A stretch of DNA of 64,000 bases from Anaerocolumna chitinilytica (GCF_014218355.1 NZ_AP023368.1:3786001-3850000); one strand, 5' to 3'; positions 18,617-28,023 are shown, counted from the first letter of the stretch. Made by a program: numbers and translations. Notes: generated by a model not told the origin, from the letters alone.

Positions 18617-19513
18617 TTAGAAGCATAGGAAGAAAAATATTAATCTAAGATTAATTCTTTCATAAACCCAACCATTCCTTCTCCAGCGAAAACCTTCTAC
18701 ATGATTTCGTCCGATAAATGTCGGGAAAAACCAAAAATTACTGCCATTGATTAACCAAACATAGGTAAAACGATTAAAACAGGTCCATATATTATTGGAA
18801 CCAAATTGCCCACCGATCCTGAAAGTATCCGGACCTCTCATATCGGCAGGTAATTCCGGTATAAAGTTAGGCGGTGGTGTCATGGGCTGCGGCGGCCTTG
18901 GTCCTGGCCCTGGTGGTGGAAATGGCCCCGGTCCTGGCGGGAACGGTGGTCCTGGCGGGAATGGCGGTCTTGGCCCCGGTCCCGGTCCTGGAAATGGCGG
19001 CCTCGGTCCTGGTCCCGGTCCTGGCTGTGGTGGTCTTGGCCCCGGTCCCGGTCCTGGGAACGGCGGCCTCGGTCCTGGTCCTGGTCCCGGTCCTGGCTGT
19101 GGTGGCCTCGGTCCTGGTCCCGGTCCTGGGAACGGTGGCCTTGGTCCTGGTCCCGGCCCTGGTTGTGGCGGCCTTGGTCCTGGCCCCGGTCCTGGCTGTG
19201 GTGGTCTTGGTCCTGGTCCCGGTCCTGGTTGTGGCGGCCTTGGTCCTGGCCCCGGTCCCGGTCCTGGCTGTGGTGGTCTCGGTCCTGGTCCCGGTCCTGG
19301 TTGTGGCGGCCTTGGTCCTGGCCCCGGTCCCGGTCCTGGCTGTGGTGGTCTCGGTCCTGGTCCCGGCTGCATCGGTCCCGGTCCTTGATTGGGATTACGT
19401 CTTTGGTCTGAGCCAGGTGGAAGTACAAATTCTTCGCCGGATACAGTATAATTATCTTCTAAGGATTTATCCTCTTCATAACTTTGCTTACGGAAGAAGC
19501 TATAATCATCCAA
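18617..19513 (-). CDS. Gly/Pro-rich repeat protein of unknown function
   Basis: Three parts are visible. The head (about 1-40) is acidic with no signal peptide. The middle (about 45-205) has a dozen or more units of GPGPGPRPPQP or the RPPFP variant. The tail (about 210-298) is aromatic-rich and non-repetitive (GSNNIWTCFNRFTYVWLING). The middle should be an extended, polyproline-like stalk. The repeats are locally G+C-rich in an otherwise AT-rich genome. The best start is TTG at 19513, 8 nt after AAGGAG. Neighbours are the polysaccharide deacetylase and a YtvI-like protein, so a surface or spore-coat role is possible, but there is no family assignment. Confidence 0.75.
   Translation of the reverse strand: MDDYSFFRKQSYEEDKSLEDNYTVSGEEFVLPPGSDQRRNPNQGPGPMQPGPGPRPPQPGPGPGPGPRPPQPGPGPGPRPPQPGPGPGPGPRPPQPGPGPGPRPPQPGPGPGPRPPQPGPGPGPRPPFPGPGPGPRPPQPGPGPGPGPRPPFPGPGPGPRPPQPGPGPGPRPPFPGPGPGPRPPFPPGPPFPPGPGPFPPPGPGPRPPQPMTPPPNFIPELPADMRGPDTFRIGGQFGSNNIWTCFNRFTYVWLINGSNFWFFPTFIGRNHVEGFRWRRNGWVYERINLRLIFFFLCF
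18880..19385 (-). repeat. Coding tandem repeats of 33/39-nt Gly-Pro-Arg units
   Basis: About a dozen tandem units based on GGTCCTGG and CCCGGTCC words encode the PGPGPGPRPPQ stalk. Units differ by whole GP dipeptides (6 nt) and by Q/F at one position, the pattern left by slippage and unequal crossing-over. Copy number probably varies among strains. Confidence 0.85.
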
Positions 19514-19626
19514 CTTAGAGTCTCCTTGCTAATCTTTTACACTTATCATATGATATAATTCACAAAGTGTTAATTCATCTAAAGGAATAATCAGCTTCTA
19601 TTTTGGCGATTAAATATCATTCTCTA

Positions 19627-20691
19627 CTATATTTTAAACAAATGAATACTTCCCTCTTTATTCAGTTTAATTAAAATTGTGGCTGTTACAGGAAGTATTA
19701 AAAGTCCTAAAACTCCCATTAATTGAGCTCCCACATACATTAGTATCAGTGTAACAATCGGATAAAGTCCAATCTGTTGCCCTACAATTTTAGGTTCGAT
19801 AATCTGCCTTACTACAGTTATTACAATATATAGAACAAGCATGCCAATTCCTACCTTACTATTGCCCATGATCAACGCTACAATTGACCAAGGTAGTAAT
19901 ATCGCACCGGTTCCAAGGATAGGCATTATATCAATAATTGCTATCAGCAAACCAAAAAGAAAAGGTGTTGGAATACCTAGAATCCAGAAACCAATCGATA
20001 ATTCTGCAAAAGTTATAGAGATAATTGCAGAGTAAGCTTTTATAAAATTACCAAGTGAACCAATAATGTTATCTTTTAGTTTTATAATCATTTTCTGCTG
20101 TTCTTCTCGGAACTGACGAATGATAAAACGGGTTATCTTGTAATAATCAATTGTAAAAAAGAAGGAGGATACAATAGTAAATATCAGTTTTATCAATATT
20201 GTTGGTACCTGACTGGCAAGGCCAGTTGCCATGCCTACTACCTTCGTTGATATTTTGGAAAGGCTGTCAAATAATGACTGATCAATATTGTTCATGAAAT
20301 TATCTATATATGTTTTTGTACTTGGATATTTTTGAATCATGTTGTCTGTTACGGTCTGAACTGCAGGCAGGAAGGTCTCTTTATAAAGGGAAGGCAGGCT
20401 ATAGAATAAAGAGCTAATAAAATTAATCATCTTAACTCCGATGATACTAATAATAAAACCAAGCAAGCTATAAAAAACCAGTAATATAAACAAGGAAACA
20501 AAAACACGTTTTATATGTGTCTTCTTTTCGATCATGTCAATAATATTACGAAATGTCATAGCAATCACAATACCGACAACAAAGGGCATTAGTAAAGGAA
20601 ATACATATTTAATCCCAACATAGACCAGTAAAGTCAATATCAAAAAGAAGAAAAAATGGATAATAAAAGCTCTCTGTTTGTTCAAATTCAT
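19627..20691 (-). CDS. AI-2E/PerM-family membrane protein, YtvI-like
   Basis: A 354-residue membrane protein with about eight hydrophobic segments fits PF01594. Two N-terminal segments are followed by a soluble stretch (about 100-150) and then the C-terminal cluster with the signature EPKIVGQQIGLYPIVTLILMYVG. In spore formers this size class is usually annotated as sporulation membrane protein YtvI. Family members are linked to transport, but the substrate here is unknown. It is monocistronic by spacing and lies between tsf and the Gly-Pro protein. Confidence 0.85.
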   Translation of the reverse strand: MNLNKQRAFIIHFFFFLILTLLVYVGIKYVFPLLMPFVVGIVIAMTFRNIIDMIEKKTHIKRVFVSLFILLVFYSLLGFIISIIGVKMINFISSLFYSLPSLYKETFLPAVQTVTDNMIQKYPSTKTYIDNFMNNIDQSLFDSLSKISTKVVGMATGLASQVPTILIKLIFTIVSSFFFTIDYYKITRFIIRQFREEQQKMIIKLKDNIIGSLGNFIKAYSAIISITFAELSIGFWILGIPTPFLFGLLIAIIDIMPILGTGAILLPWSIVALIMGNSKVGIGMLVLYIVITVVRQIIEPKIVGQQIGLYPIVTLILMYVGAQLMGVLGLLILPVTATILIKLNKEGSIHLFKI

Positions 20692-20936
20692 AAATCAATT
20701 TACCCTTCCTGCATACGCAATGTTTCTTATGTAATGTAAACTCATCTAGTAACTAAAGTCTATACCAAAAAATACTGAAATTATTCTTCAGCTATGCTAT
20801 TATATCATTATTTTTTATAATATGAAACAATTAGCATGCGTGTTTATAAGTATTTCATAAATTCTTAATATAAATCACATTTTTATGAAACAAGATAAAA
20901 ACTTATACTGTTAAGAAAATATTTCCTTTCCATCAA

Positions 20937-20980
20937 AAAAGAGTGTGTGAATCAACAAATATAAATTCACACACTCTTTT
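20937..20980 (-). terminator. Terminator of the rpsB-tsf operon
   Basis: A 16-bp perfect stem (20937-20952 with 20965-20980, core GAGTGTGTGAAT) is flanked by A/T runs. It lies downstream of the duplicated tsf 3' end. The rest of the gap up to the YtvI-like gene (20692-20936) is AT-rich with no gene. Confidence 0.9.
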
Positions 20981-20996
20981 ATTTTATTAAATATAG

Positions 20997-21108
20997 CAAT
21001 CTTCTTTCGAAGAAGTTGCTTCTAGACTTTGATTACTGTCCCATCTGCTTTGCAATCTTCTCTCGAAGAAGTTGCCTCCAGACTTTGATTACTGTCCCAT
21101 CTGCTTTG
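20997..21108 (-). repeat. 56-bp tandem duplication of the tsf 3' end
   Basis: Copy 1 (20997-21052) and copy 2 (21053-21108) differ at only 3 of 56 bases. Copy 2 contains the last six sense codons of tsf, its stop codon and 3' flank. Copy 1 is a non-coding extra copy downstream. Each unit also holds a short CTTCTT/AAGAAG hairpin. The high identity points to a recent event. Confidence 0.92.
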
Positions 21109-22015
21109 CAACTTCTTCGGCAAAGTTTTCGGATTTCTTTTCGATACCTTCGCCAGTTTCAAAACGAACAAAGCTCTTTACAGTAATAGGAGCACCAATT
21201 TCTTTTGCTACTGTTTCAAGATATTTCTGAACAGTTAAATCACCATCTTTAACATATACCTGATCTACAAGGCAGATTTCTTTTAATTCTTTGTTTAAAC
21301 GGCCTTCAATCATCTTCTCAATGATATTTTCAGGTTTTCCGGTGTTTTCGTTCATAGCCTGAGCCTTTAAGATTTCTCTTTCGTGAGAGATGTAATCTTC
21401 AGGAATCTCTGTTCTCTGAACATATTTAGGAGAAATAGCTGCAATCTGCATCGCTACATTCTTAGCTGCTTCTTTTGCAATATCGTTGCATACGGTTGTT
21501 TCAAATTCAACTAAAACGCCGATTCTTCCGCCGCCGTGAATATAGGATTCAACAAAACCATTCTCAGCAACTACTTTCTGGAATCTTCTGATGTTCATAT
21601 TCTCGCCGATTACTGCTATCTGGCTGGATAATTCCTCTTTTACTGTTTTGGAAGCATCAAGAGACCATTTCTCAGCTAAAAATGCATCAATCTCAGTATT
21701 TTCTGTTACCATTGCCTGATTTACAACTGCCTTAACAAAGCTTCTGAATGTATCATTCTTTGCAACGAAGTCTGTTTCGCTGTTAACTTCAACGATAGCA
21801 GCTACTTTGCCGTCTTCGCTTACTGCAGTTTCACAAATACCTTCTGCTGCAATTCTGCCTGCTTTTTTCTCAGCAGCGGCAAGTCCTTTCTCTCTTAAGA
21901 ACTCAACTGCCTTATCCATATCTCCATCGGTAGCGGCAAGTGCTTTCTTACAATCCATCATGCCGGCTCCGGTCATTTCTCTTAAATCTTTAACCATTGC
22001 TGCTGTAATAGCCAT
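21089..22015 (-). CDS. tsf: Elongation factor Ts
   Basis: EF-Ts is the guanine-nucleotide exchange factor that recharges EF-Tu. The N-terminal UBA-like module reads MAITAAMVKDLREMTGAGMM, with DCKKALAATDGD following. The core contains IAAIVEVNSETDFVAKN. The 308-aa length is standard for Clostridia. It lies 72 bp after rpsB in the universal rpsB-tsf operon. The last six sense codons plus stop are part of a 56-bp tandem repeat, but the protein itself is intact. Confidence 0.98.
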   Translation of the reverse strand: MAITAAMVKDLREMTGAGMMDCKKALAATDGDMDKAVEFLREKGLAAAEKKAGRIAAEGICETAVSEDGKVAAIVEVNSETDFVAKNDTFRSFVKAVVNQAMVTENTEIDAFLAEKWSLDASKTVKEELSSQIAVIGENMNIRRFQKVVAENGFVESYIHGGGRIGVLVEFETTVCNDIAKEAAKNVAMQIAAISPKYVQRTEIPEDYISHEREILKAQAMNENTGKPENIIEKMIEGRLNKELKEICLVDQVYVKDGDLTVQKYLETVAKEIGAPITVKSFVRFETGEGIEKKSENFAEEVAKQMGQ

Positions 22016-22087
22016 TGTTTGTATTCCTCCGTTTTTTGATTATATTGTTCTTCTGCTATAAGCCTTTCAAGACTTACGACTTTCTTA

Positions 22088-22855
22088 TTATGCCTCTACG
22101 AATTCTTCGGAAGCTTCTTCTGCTGCTTCAACACCAGCTTCAGAAGTATCTTCGGAACTGTCAGTCATCTGAACACCCTGGTTAGCTTCGATAACAGCAT
22201 CTGCCATCTTAGCAACGATTAATTTAACTGCTCTGATAGCATCATCATTACCAGGAATTACATAATCAAGTTCTTCAGGATCACAGTTTGTATCTGCAAT
22301 ACCAATTAAAGGAATACCTAATGCATGAGCTTCCTGAACGCAGATTCTTTCCTTTTTAGGATCTACTACAAAGATAGCATCAGGAATATTCTTCATATTT
22401 TTAATTCCACCAAGGTTCTTTTCTAATTTCTCCCATTCTTTCTTTAACTCGATAACTTCTTTCTTGGGAAGAACTTCGAAAGTACCGTCCTGGGACATTG
22501 TTTCAATCAATTTTAATCTTGCAATTCTGCTCTGGATGGTCTTGAAGTTTGTTAACATACCACCTAACCATCTTTCATTTACATAGAACATACCGCTGCG
22601 TTCTGCTTCGGACTTAACAGAATCCTGAGCCTGCTTTTTCGTTCCAACAAAAAGAATCTTTCCGCCTTCAGCAACGATATCTTTAATTGCATAGTAAGCT
22701 TCATCTACTTTGCCTACAGATTTCTGTAAGTCAATAATATAGATTCCGTTTCTTTCTGTGTAGATGTACTCAGCCATCTTAGGGTTCCATCTTCTTGTCT
22801 GGTGTCCGAAATGTACACCTGCTTCTAATAACTGCTTCATTGATATAACGCTCAT
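22088..22855 (-). CDS. rpsB: 30S ribosomal protein S2
   Basis: S2 binds the neck of the 30S subunit late in assembly. Signatures are [22 protein letters not shown] at the N-terminus (the first block), [13 protein letters not shown], and [22 protein letters not shown]. At 255 aa it has an acidic C-terminal tail typical of the family. A strong GGAGGT site precedes the ATG. The 95-nt leader upstream can fold into a double-helix hairpin that may mediate autoregulation. Confidence 0.98.
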   Translation of the reverse strand: MSVISMKQLLEAGVHFGHQTRRWNPKMAEYIYTERNGIYIIDLQKSVGKVDEAYYAIKDIVAEGGKILFVGTKKQAQDSVKSEAERSGMFYVNERWLGGMLTNFKTIQSRIARLKLIETMSQDGTFEVLPKKEVIELKKEWEKLEKNLGGIKNMKNIPDAIFVVDPKKERICVQEAHALGIPLIGIADTNCDPEELDYVIPGNDDAIRAVKLIVAKMADAVIEANQGVQMTDSSEDTSEAGVEAAEEASEEFVEA

Positions 22856-22883
22856 AAATTACCTCCATTTGGTTGTTTTCTTC

Positions 22884-22939
22884 CGTATGTATCATCTTTC
22901 TGACAGACCAGTAGGCACCAGGTCAGAAATCAACATACG
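22884..22939 (-). promoter_or_regulatory. Candidate structured leader of rpsB-tsf
   Basis: In the 5' leader, CGTATGT (22933-22939, minus strand) pairs with ACATACG (22884-22890), and inside it TTTCTGAC (22922-22929) pairs with GTCAGAAA (22897-22904). The result is a 15-bp two-part stem around a G/C-rich apical loop. It ends 28 nt before the S2 start codon, a plausible site for S2 feedback control. No Rfam comparison was possible. Confidence 0.5.
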
Positions 22940-22956
22940 TGCAATTTAGCATATGA

Positions 22957-22985
22957 ATTATACCACAGCTTTTTTTTAATAGCAA
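22957..22985 (-). promoter_or_regulatory. Sigma-A-type promoter of rpsB-tsf
   Basis: TTGCTA (-35, 22980-22985) and TATAAT (-10, 22957-22962) are separated by 17 bp on the minus strand. Transcription would start around 22950 and include the structured leader. Confidence 0.75.
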
Positions 22986-23080
22986 GTATAATTTTCCTGC
23001 TTTTCGACTATTTTTCATTGTTTCCTTGTTTTTCTCTATTTATTCATGGGATTTATAGCTTACTGATTGATTTTCTATTT

Positions 23081-24091
23081 TCACTTATTTTCTTTCTCTT
23101 CTTCTTTTGGATTTGAAATTGAATTTACTTTTTGAATCGGAGAAGCTTTTTTATCCTTTTTATAATATACCTTTATTGATATAAACACGGAGAGACCAAT
23201 AATTATTCCCCAGAACACGATATAAGGCAGATTCACTACAAACCAAATAACTACTTCAACAAAACCATCCCGCATATTTAAAAGAGAATTTGTAAATCCG
23301 GTCTTCATTCTGTCTCCGTTACTTCTGCTCTCCGGCGGTGATATTCTAAGGACTTCCTCAATATTTAATGTGATTGTAGCATATTCTACCAGATTGTCAT
23401 AAGTTCGTAAGGTTGATGCATTCTGTTCTAATTGATATCTTACGGTACTCATTCTATCTTCCAAGGTTATAATGTCTTCCAATTTAGTAGCCTTTTCCAG
23501 GAGAACCAATAATCTTTCCTGTTCCACCTTTAGGGCTTTTATCTTACTTTCTGTGTCAATATAATCAAGTGTAACATCCTTACTGCTCTCTTCCTTATGA
23601 ATCAGATTCATCTTATTGCCCATAATTTCAACAAAGCTGTCAGCTTGGTCTGCCGGTATTCTAAGTACATATTGTGCACTCCTGGAATCTCTGTCCTCCG
23701 CTTTGCTTCCATAGATGGAAGAACTCTCGACGTAACCGCCGGACTTTTGTATCTGTTCTGTTATCACTTTTTGAGTCTTATCAAATTCAAGAGTTTCTAA
23801 CGACAAATCAATTTTACGTATCCGTTTTCTATTGGTATCCGAATTATTAGAGGTGCTTTGATTATCCATTTCACCGGAGGCTGCATTCTTCGGTTCTTCC
23901 GCTGCTGTGGTATCAACTGAGTTGGTATAGCCGACATCACTTCCCTTGCCATTATCAGCGGACATTCCAGTACTCTCCCCGGTACTGCTATAGTCATAGC
24001 GCACGCTGCCAGAGTCCTTTTTACCGGCACTGCAGGCTGTCAGCAGCACTGACAACAGTATAAGTACATAACAAATACTTCTTTTTTTCAT
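23081..24091 (-). CDS. DUF4349 membrane lipoprotein
   Basis: The N-terminus MKKRSICYVLILLSVLLTAC is a lipoprotein signal with a lipobox ending at Cys20. A Ser/Asn/Asp-rich linker follows (about 22-88). Then comes the DUF4349 domain (about 89-270) with RKIDLSLETLEFDKT, GGYVESSSIYG and a coiled-coil segment, and a C-terminal membrane helix (about 285-308) with a charged tail. The fold is a lipid-tethered, membrane-spanning envelope protein of unknown role. It stands alone between rpsB and the NUDIX gene, and no clear terminator is visible after it. Confidence 0.88.
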   Translation of the reverse strand: MKKRSICYVLILLSVLLTACSAGKKDSGSVRYDYSSTGESTGMSADNGKGSDVGYTNSVDTTAAEEPKNAASGEMDNQSTSNNSDTNRKRIRKIDLSLETLEFDKTQKVITEQIQKSGGYVESSSIYGSKAEDRDSRSAQYVLRIPADQADSFVEIMGNKMNLIHKEESSKDVTLDYIDTESKIKALKVEQERLLVLLEKATKLEDIITLEDRMSTVRYQLEQNASTLRTYDNLVEYATITLNIEEVLRISPPESRSNGDRMKTGFTNSLLNMRDGFVEVVIWFVVNLPYIVFWGIIIGLSVFISIKVYYKKDKKASPIQKVNSISNPKEEEKENK

Positions 24092-24374
24092 AATTAGCTC
24101 CTGTCTGCGTGCTTAGCACGCGTAAAGACTGGTGAAAATGAAAGTTTATCCTCCTCATTAATCACCTTACATTGTTAAAAGTAATTATTTACTAGCAGTA
24201 TTCTTTCCCCATATTATATTATAATTAAATTGTTATACTTTTACAATATTTAATAGGGGTTTTAAGGAAATTGTAAGGAATTTTAGGCATTTTCAGATTA
24301 TTGTATTCGTATAATTTTTTTACTTTATTAATTTTCTAAGATCATCTTTTTATAATTATTCTCTGCACAATATA

Positions 24375-24418
24375 AAAAGGAACCGTAAGCTACAGAAAAA
24401 CTGCTGCCGGTTCCTTTT
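24375..24418 (-). terminator. Terminator of the NUDIX gene
   Basis: AAAAGGAACCG (24375-24385) pairs with CGGTTCCTTTT (24408-24418). The stem lies 37 nt past the stop codon. The remainder of the 24092-24374 gap is AT-rich and without a gene. Confidence 0.8.
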
Positions 24419-24455
24419 CTTCTTTATTTCGTATTATTACCATTAATGTAAAACG

Positions 24456-24908
24456 TCAGAAATACTTTTTATTTCCCCACAAATTACTCTTTTTCAAATC
24501 CAGATATTCGTTATAAGCGCGTTCTAGTATTTGCTTCTCATTTGAGAACTTTAACATATGATACGCTTCATGGAATTTATAATATCCGGAGTCCATAAAA
24601 TATTCTTCTCTTTGCGGTTTGCTGTAATAGCTATCAGACATCATTAAATACCAATGAACATCCTTTATTACTGTATTCTGTGGTGTACTGAATGTATACT
24701 GGCTTTTCCCAATATATTTAATTATAGAAGCATCCGTGCCTGTTTCTTCCTTCACTTCACGTATGGCCGTCTCCTTAAATTCTTCTCCTTCCTCCACAGT
24801 TCCTTTCGGTAGAACCCAACCTTCATACTTGTTTTTATAGTTCTTATACAGTAGTAAAATCTTTCCTCTGAAAATAACTACACCGCCACAGCTCGTTGCT
24901 TCAATCAT
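24456..24908 (-). CDS. NUDIX hydrolase
   Basis: This hydrolase of nucleoside-diphosphate-linked compounds has a complete Nudix box at about residues 38-60 (GTVEEGEEFKETAIREVKEETG, matching GX5EX7REUXEEXGU). The start is ATG 24908, 7 nt after AGGAGG. An upstream in-frame start at 24962 would add 18 residues without a ribosome site. The protein is 150 aa. The substrate cannot be told; similar short clostridial members are annotated as housecleaning or Ap4A-type hydrolases. Confidence 0.9.
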   Translation of the reverse strand: MIEATSCGGVVIFRGKILLLYKNYKNKYEGWVLPKGTVEEGEEFKETAIREVKEETGTDASIIKYIGKSQYTFSTPQNTVIKDVHWYLMMSDSYYSKPQREEYFMDSGYYKFHEAYHMLKFSNEKQILERAYNEYLDLKKSNLWGNKKYF

Positions 24909-25157
24909 CGCAATTCCTCCTGTATTATGGTGTGTCAAATAACTAATTTCAGTATACATCATTTTACATAATTGTTCAACTGATATTTATGCAATAGTTA
25001 CAAATCTCTTTACCATAAAGACAAATTCCCTATATTTTTCTGCTTATTAGACAAATTTTTTCACTTTTTATCTTATTTTCACCTTACATTTGTGCTGTAA
25101 ATATGGCAGTTACTAGCTAATTCAGGAAATTTTCTTCATAATTTCCTGCTGATTCAA

Positions 25158-26711
25158 TTATTTGTTTCCAAAATAAGTCTTAAAAATCTTATCTGCGATA
25201 GGAACTGCATAATCACTTCCAGTACCGACACCTTCTACTACAATGCTTACAGCTATCTCCGGTTTCTCAGCCGGAGCGAATCCAACAAACCAGGCATGAG
25301 CAGGCTTTCCTTCCATAAACTCTGCCGATCCGGTTTTCCCTGCTACTGTATAATGGTTATTCTTTAGTGAAACTGCTGTTCCGCTATTTACGGTTTCTGT
25401 CATAAAGGAGGTTAGTATCTCGGATTCCTTGGGAGTCATAACGGTCTTTACCATCTCTGGCAAATACTTTTTAACTGTTTCTCCGCTTTGACTTTCTATC
25501 CGGTCCACTACATAAGGTTTCATCATGACACCACCATTTGCAACAGCAGATACAATCAGTGCATTATGCAGCGGTGTTATCTGCGTCTGTCCCTGCCCTA
25601 TTGCTGTCTGAGGGATCTGGTCTTTGGGAGACTTTCCGTTTAATACAAAACTGCTTTTATTATATAACATATCAATAGGAATACTTTGGTTAAAGAGAAA
25701 GGCATCACAAAGTTTACGAAACGAAGACATATTTAAAGTTACGCCAATATTGGAAAAGGAGGAATTACAGGATTTCGCAAAGGATTCCTTCAAATCCACC
25801 TCTCCGTGGGCTTTGTTATTATAGCAATTGATTGTTACACTGTTAAATACACCCTTACCGGTACAGTCATATTGATAATCCTCATAATCTGGATTTTCCC
25901 GGACATACTCCAGTGTAGTCAAAATTTTGAAAGTTGAACCCGGTGGGTACAATCCCTGTGTGGCACGATTTACTAAAGGTGATGCTTTATCTGTGTCCCC
26001 TGTATCTTCCTTCGTAAGTTCATCCCAGATATCATTTATTTCATTGGGATTATAATCAGGCTTAGAGACCATAGCCAGAATCTTACCGGAGGAGGGATCC
26101 ATTACAACAACTGCTCCTCTATGGCTACCAAGGGCATCATATGCTGCTTTTTGCAATCTGGTATCCAAAGTAGTTACTACACTGTCACCGATATTCTTTC
26201 CTCCGGACAGTTCTTTCACAATCTTACTGATTGTGTTGATATGTGAAGTTAAAAGATGAAAATTCTCGGAAGACTCCAGGCCAGTTTTACCTTTGGAAAA
26301 CCTTCCGACAACATGTGCATACATATTTTTAAAGGGGTAATCCCTGGTTTCATTCCCGTCAGAATCTACAAGCGTATGTGCAAGGACTTTTCCGTCTGCA
26401 GAAAGAATATCTCCCCGGACTATCTGCTCTGCCAATAAATCCTGCCGCTTATTATAAGGGTTATTAATGACTTCTTCACTGTCCCTTAGCATAAAATTCA
26501 CATAATATCCTATTATCAATAAAAATAGTCCCGCAAATAGATAGGTTATTAATATGATCTCTCTGTTGACGGATTTTTCATTTTTATTCCTGTCTTTTAT
26601 ATCCTTATCCCTTGTACCGTTTTCCTTCCTTCCTTTTCTTTGGTTAACTCTGGCTGGCAGCAGAAGGAACTTCTTTTCTTTTTTGTTTTTTTCTTGTTTT
26701 TCCATCTTCAT
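25158..26711 (-). CDS. Penicillin-binding transpeptidase (class B PBP)
   Basis: This D,D-transpeptidase cross-links peptidoglycan outside the membrane. A very basic N-terminal tail (1-50) precedes one membrane anchor (about 51-72). The catalytic motifs are in order: SxxK in PPGSTFK (about 258), SxN in SCNSS (about 317) and KTG in VAGKTGSAEF (about 457). It resembles the PbpA/PBP2 type encoded with an FtsW/RodA partner and lacks PASTA domains. Its start overlaps the end of the FtsW-like gene by 68 bp, so the two are translationally coupled and probably form one glycan polymerase-transpeptidase pair. Confidence 0.93.
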   Translation of the reverse strand: MKMEKQEKNKKEKKFLLLPARVNQRKGRKENGTRDKDIKDRNKNEKSVNREIILITYLFAGLFLLIIGYYVNFMLRDSEEVINNPYNKRQDLLAEQIVRGDILSADGKVLAHTLVDSDGNETRDYPFKNMYAHVVGRFSKGKTGLESSENFHLLTSHINTISKIVKELSGGKNIGDSVVTTLDTRLQKAAYDALGSHRGAVVVMDPSSGKILAMVSKPDYNPNEINDIWDELTKEDTGDTDKASPLVNRATQGLYPPGSTFKILTTLEYVRENPDYEDYQYDCTGKGVFNSVTINCYNNKAHGEVDLKESFAKSCNSSFSNIGVTLNMSSFRKLCDAFLFNQSIPIDMLYNKSSFVLNGKSPKDQIPQTAIGQGQTQITPLHNALIVSAVANGGVMMKPYVVDRIESQSGETVKKYLPEMVKTVMTPKESEILTSFMTETVNSGTAVSLKNNHYTVAGKTGSAEFMEGKPAHAWFVGFAPAEKPEIAVSIVVEGVGTGSDYAVPIADKIFKTYFGNK

Positions 26712-28023
26712 TCCTATCCTGACTCAAAACATAGAGTCCCTGAATCACACTAAACATAATTACACTGCTTAATACCGAACTTCCTCCGCTGCTGACAAAG
26801 GGTAACGTAACACCAGTGGAGGGAATTAGCTTTATCGCACCGCCCAGGGAGAGAAATACCTGAACTGCATACATTACACCAAAGCCGAGAGCTATGAGTT
26901 TATAAAATTCCTTTTCAAAATGCATGGCAATATTAATAGTAAGTATAAAAAAGTTCAAGCATATTAAGACCAGACAGACTGCAAAAAAGCCACCCATTTC
27001 TTCTGCCAGGGCAGAAAATATGAAATCACTGTCTGCAACAGGAATACTGGTTGGAAGTCCTTTCGTAAGTCCCATTCCAAACCAACCTCCTGTACCAATG
27101 GCAAAAAGTGATTGAGCCACTTGATAGCCTTCTTTATCAATTAAAGTCCAGGGGTCTTTCCAGGCTTTTACTCTGACCCTGACATGGTAAAAGAAGTGGT
27201 AAGCCAGGACAGAGGCCATACTTCCCGCTACGAAACCGGCAGCAAGGTATAGAGGTTTCGCCGTTGCTGTATAAAGCATCATCAGATACGTTATGAAAAA
27301 GATAAAAGCGCCTCCCAAATCCTTCTCTGCTACCAATATGATTACATGAACTGCCGCCAGCCCTGTTACAATTACAATGTACTTAAAATCCTTCCGTCTG
27401 GAAAGAAGGGAAGCGAAGCAGAAAACAAACAATATCTTAACGAATTCCGAGGGCTGAAAAGTAAACCCCTTGATATTAATCCAATTAGTTGCACCGTAAT
27501 TTTCAACTCCCCAAAAGAGAACTGCTAATAACATTAGAATTCCAAGAATTCCATATATCCAACCCAAATGCCTTAAATATTCCAGCTTTTCTATGATTAT
27601 CGGCACTACTAGACACAACAGTAGAGCTGCTGTAGCAATAATCAGATGCTTGAAAGCCTTCTCATAATATGTTTTTGCAGACAGTCTGGCTATCATGATA
27701 TATCCGGTGACCAACATGATGATCATATTATATAGAAGAGGTTTTGAAAGATTTACATAGACCCATTGATAGAAGCCTAAAATCATAAACAGTGATATAA
27801 TCTGAGCTACATAAAGTACTATCAACCAAGTGCTTTTCATGTTAATATAAAGAATTGCATAACTGATAAAATGAAATACGAAGATCAATAGCTTCATATT
27901 CGTATATATTCCACTTTGTCTTACTTTATCTGAAATGCCAAGCACCCGGTAAGATAGGTAAGTATAGATAGCTACCAGAATAATAATAATGTATTTTGAC
28001 ATTTCCGATAAGAGATTAACCAT
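26644..28023 (-). CDS. FtsW/RodA/SpoVE-family peptidoglycan glycosyltransferase
   Basis: A SEDS-family membrane protein that polymerises lipid II together with a cognate PBP. About ten hydrophobic segments are visible. The family core includes FQPSEFVKILFVFCFASLL, the large extracellular loop with a GGWFGMGLTKGLPTSIPVADSDFIFS motif spread near residue 300-330, and GVTLPFVSSGGSSVL near the C-terminus. The start has GAGGGTG 9 nt upstream. Whether it acts in elongation, division or sporulation is not fixed. The paired PBP follows with overlap. Confidence 0.93.
   Translation of the reverse strand: MVNLLSEMSKYIIIILVAIYTYLSYRVLGISDKVRQSGIYTNMKLLIFVFHFISYAILYINMKSTWLIVLYVAQIISLFMILGFYQWVYVNLSKPLLYNMIIMLVTGYIMIARLSAKTYYEKAFKHLIIATAALLLCLVVPIIIEKLEYLRHLGWIYGILGILMLLAVLFWGVENYGATNWINIKGFTFQPSEFVKILFVFCFASLLSRRKDFKYIVIVTGLAAVHVIILVAEKDLGGAFIFFITYLMMLYTATAKPLYLAAGFVAGSMASVLAYHFFYHVRVRVKAWKDPWTLIDKEGYQVAQSLFAIGTGGWFGMGLTKGLPTSIPVADSDFIFSALAEEMGGFFAVCLVLICLNFFILTINIAMHFEKEFYKLIALGFGVMYAVQVFLSLGGAIKLIPSTGVTLPFVSSGGSSVLSSVIMFSVIQGLYVLSQDRNEDGKTRKKQKRKEVPSAASQS

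Noticed and set aside
18795-19388. Plus-strand open frame encoding Gly/Pro/Cys repeats opposite the Gly-Pro protein
   Set aside because: Repetitive G+C-rich DNA is open in several frames. It has no ribosome site, the unique head and tail are only sensible on the minus strand, and the minus-strand TTG start has a good Shine-Dalgarno.
25123-25148. Terminator after the PBP gene
   Set aside because: CAGGAAATT/AATTTCCTG forms a short A/T-rich stem but no T-run follows, so it is too weak to call.
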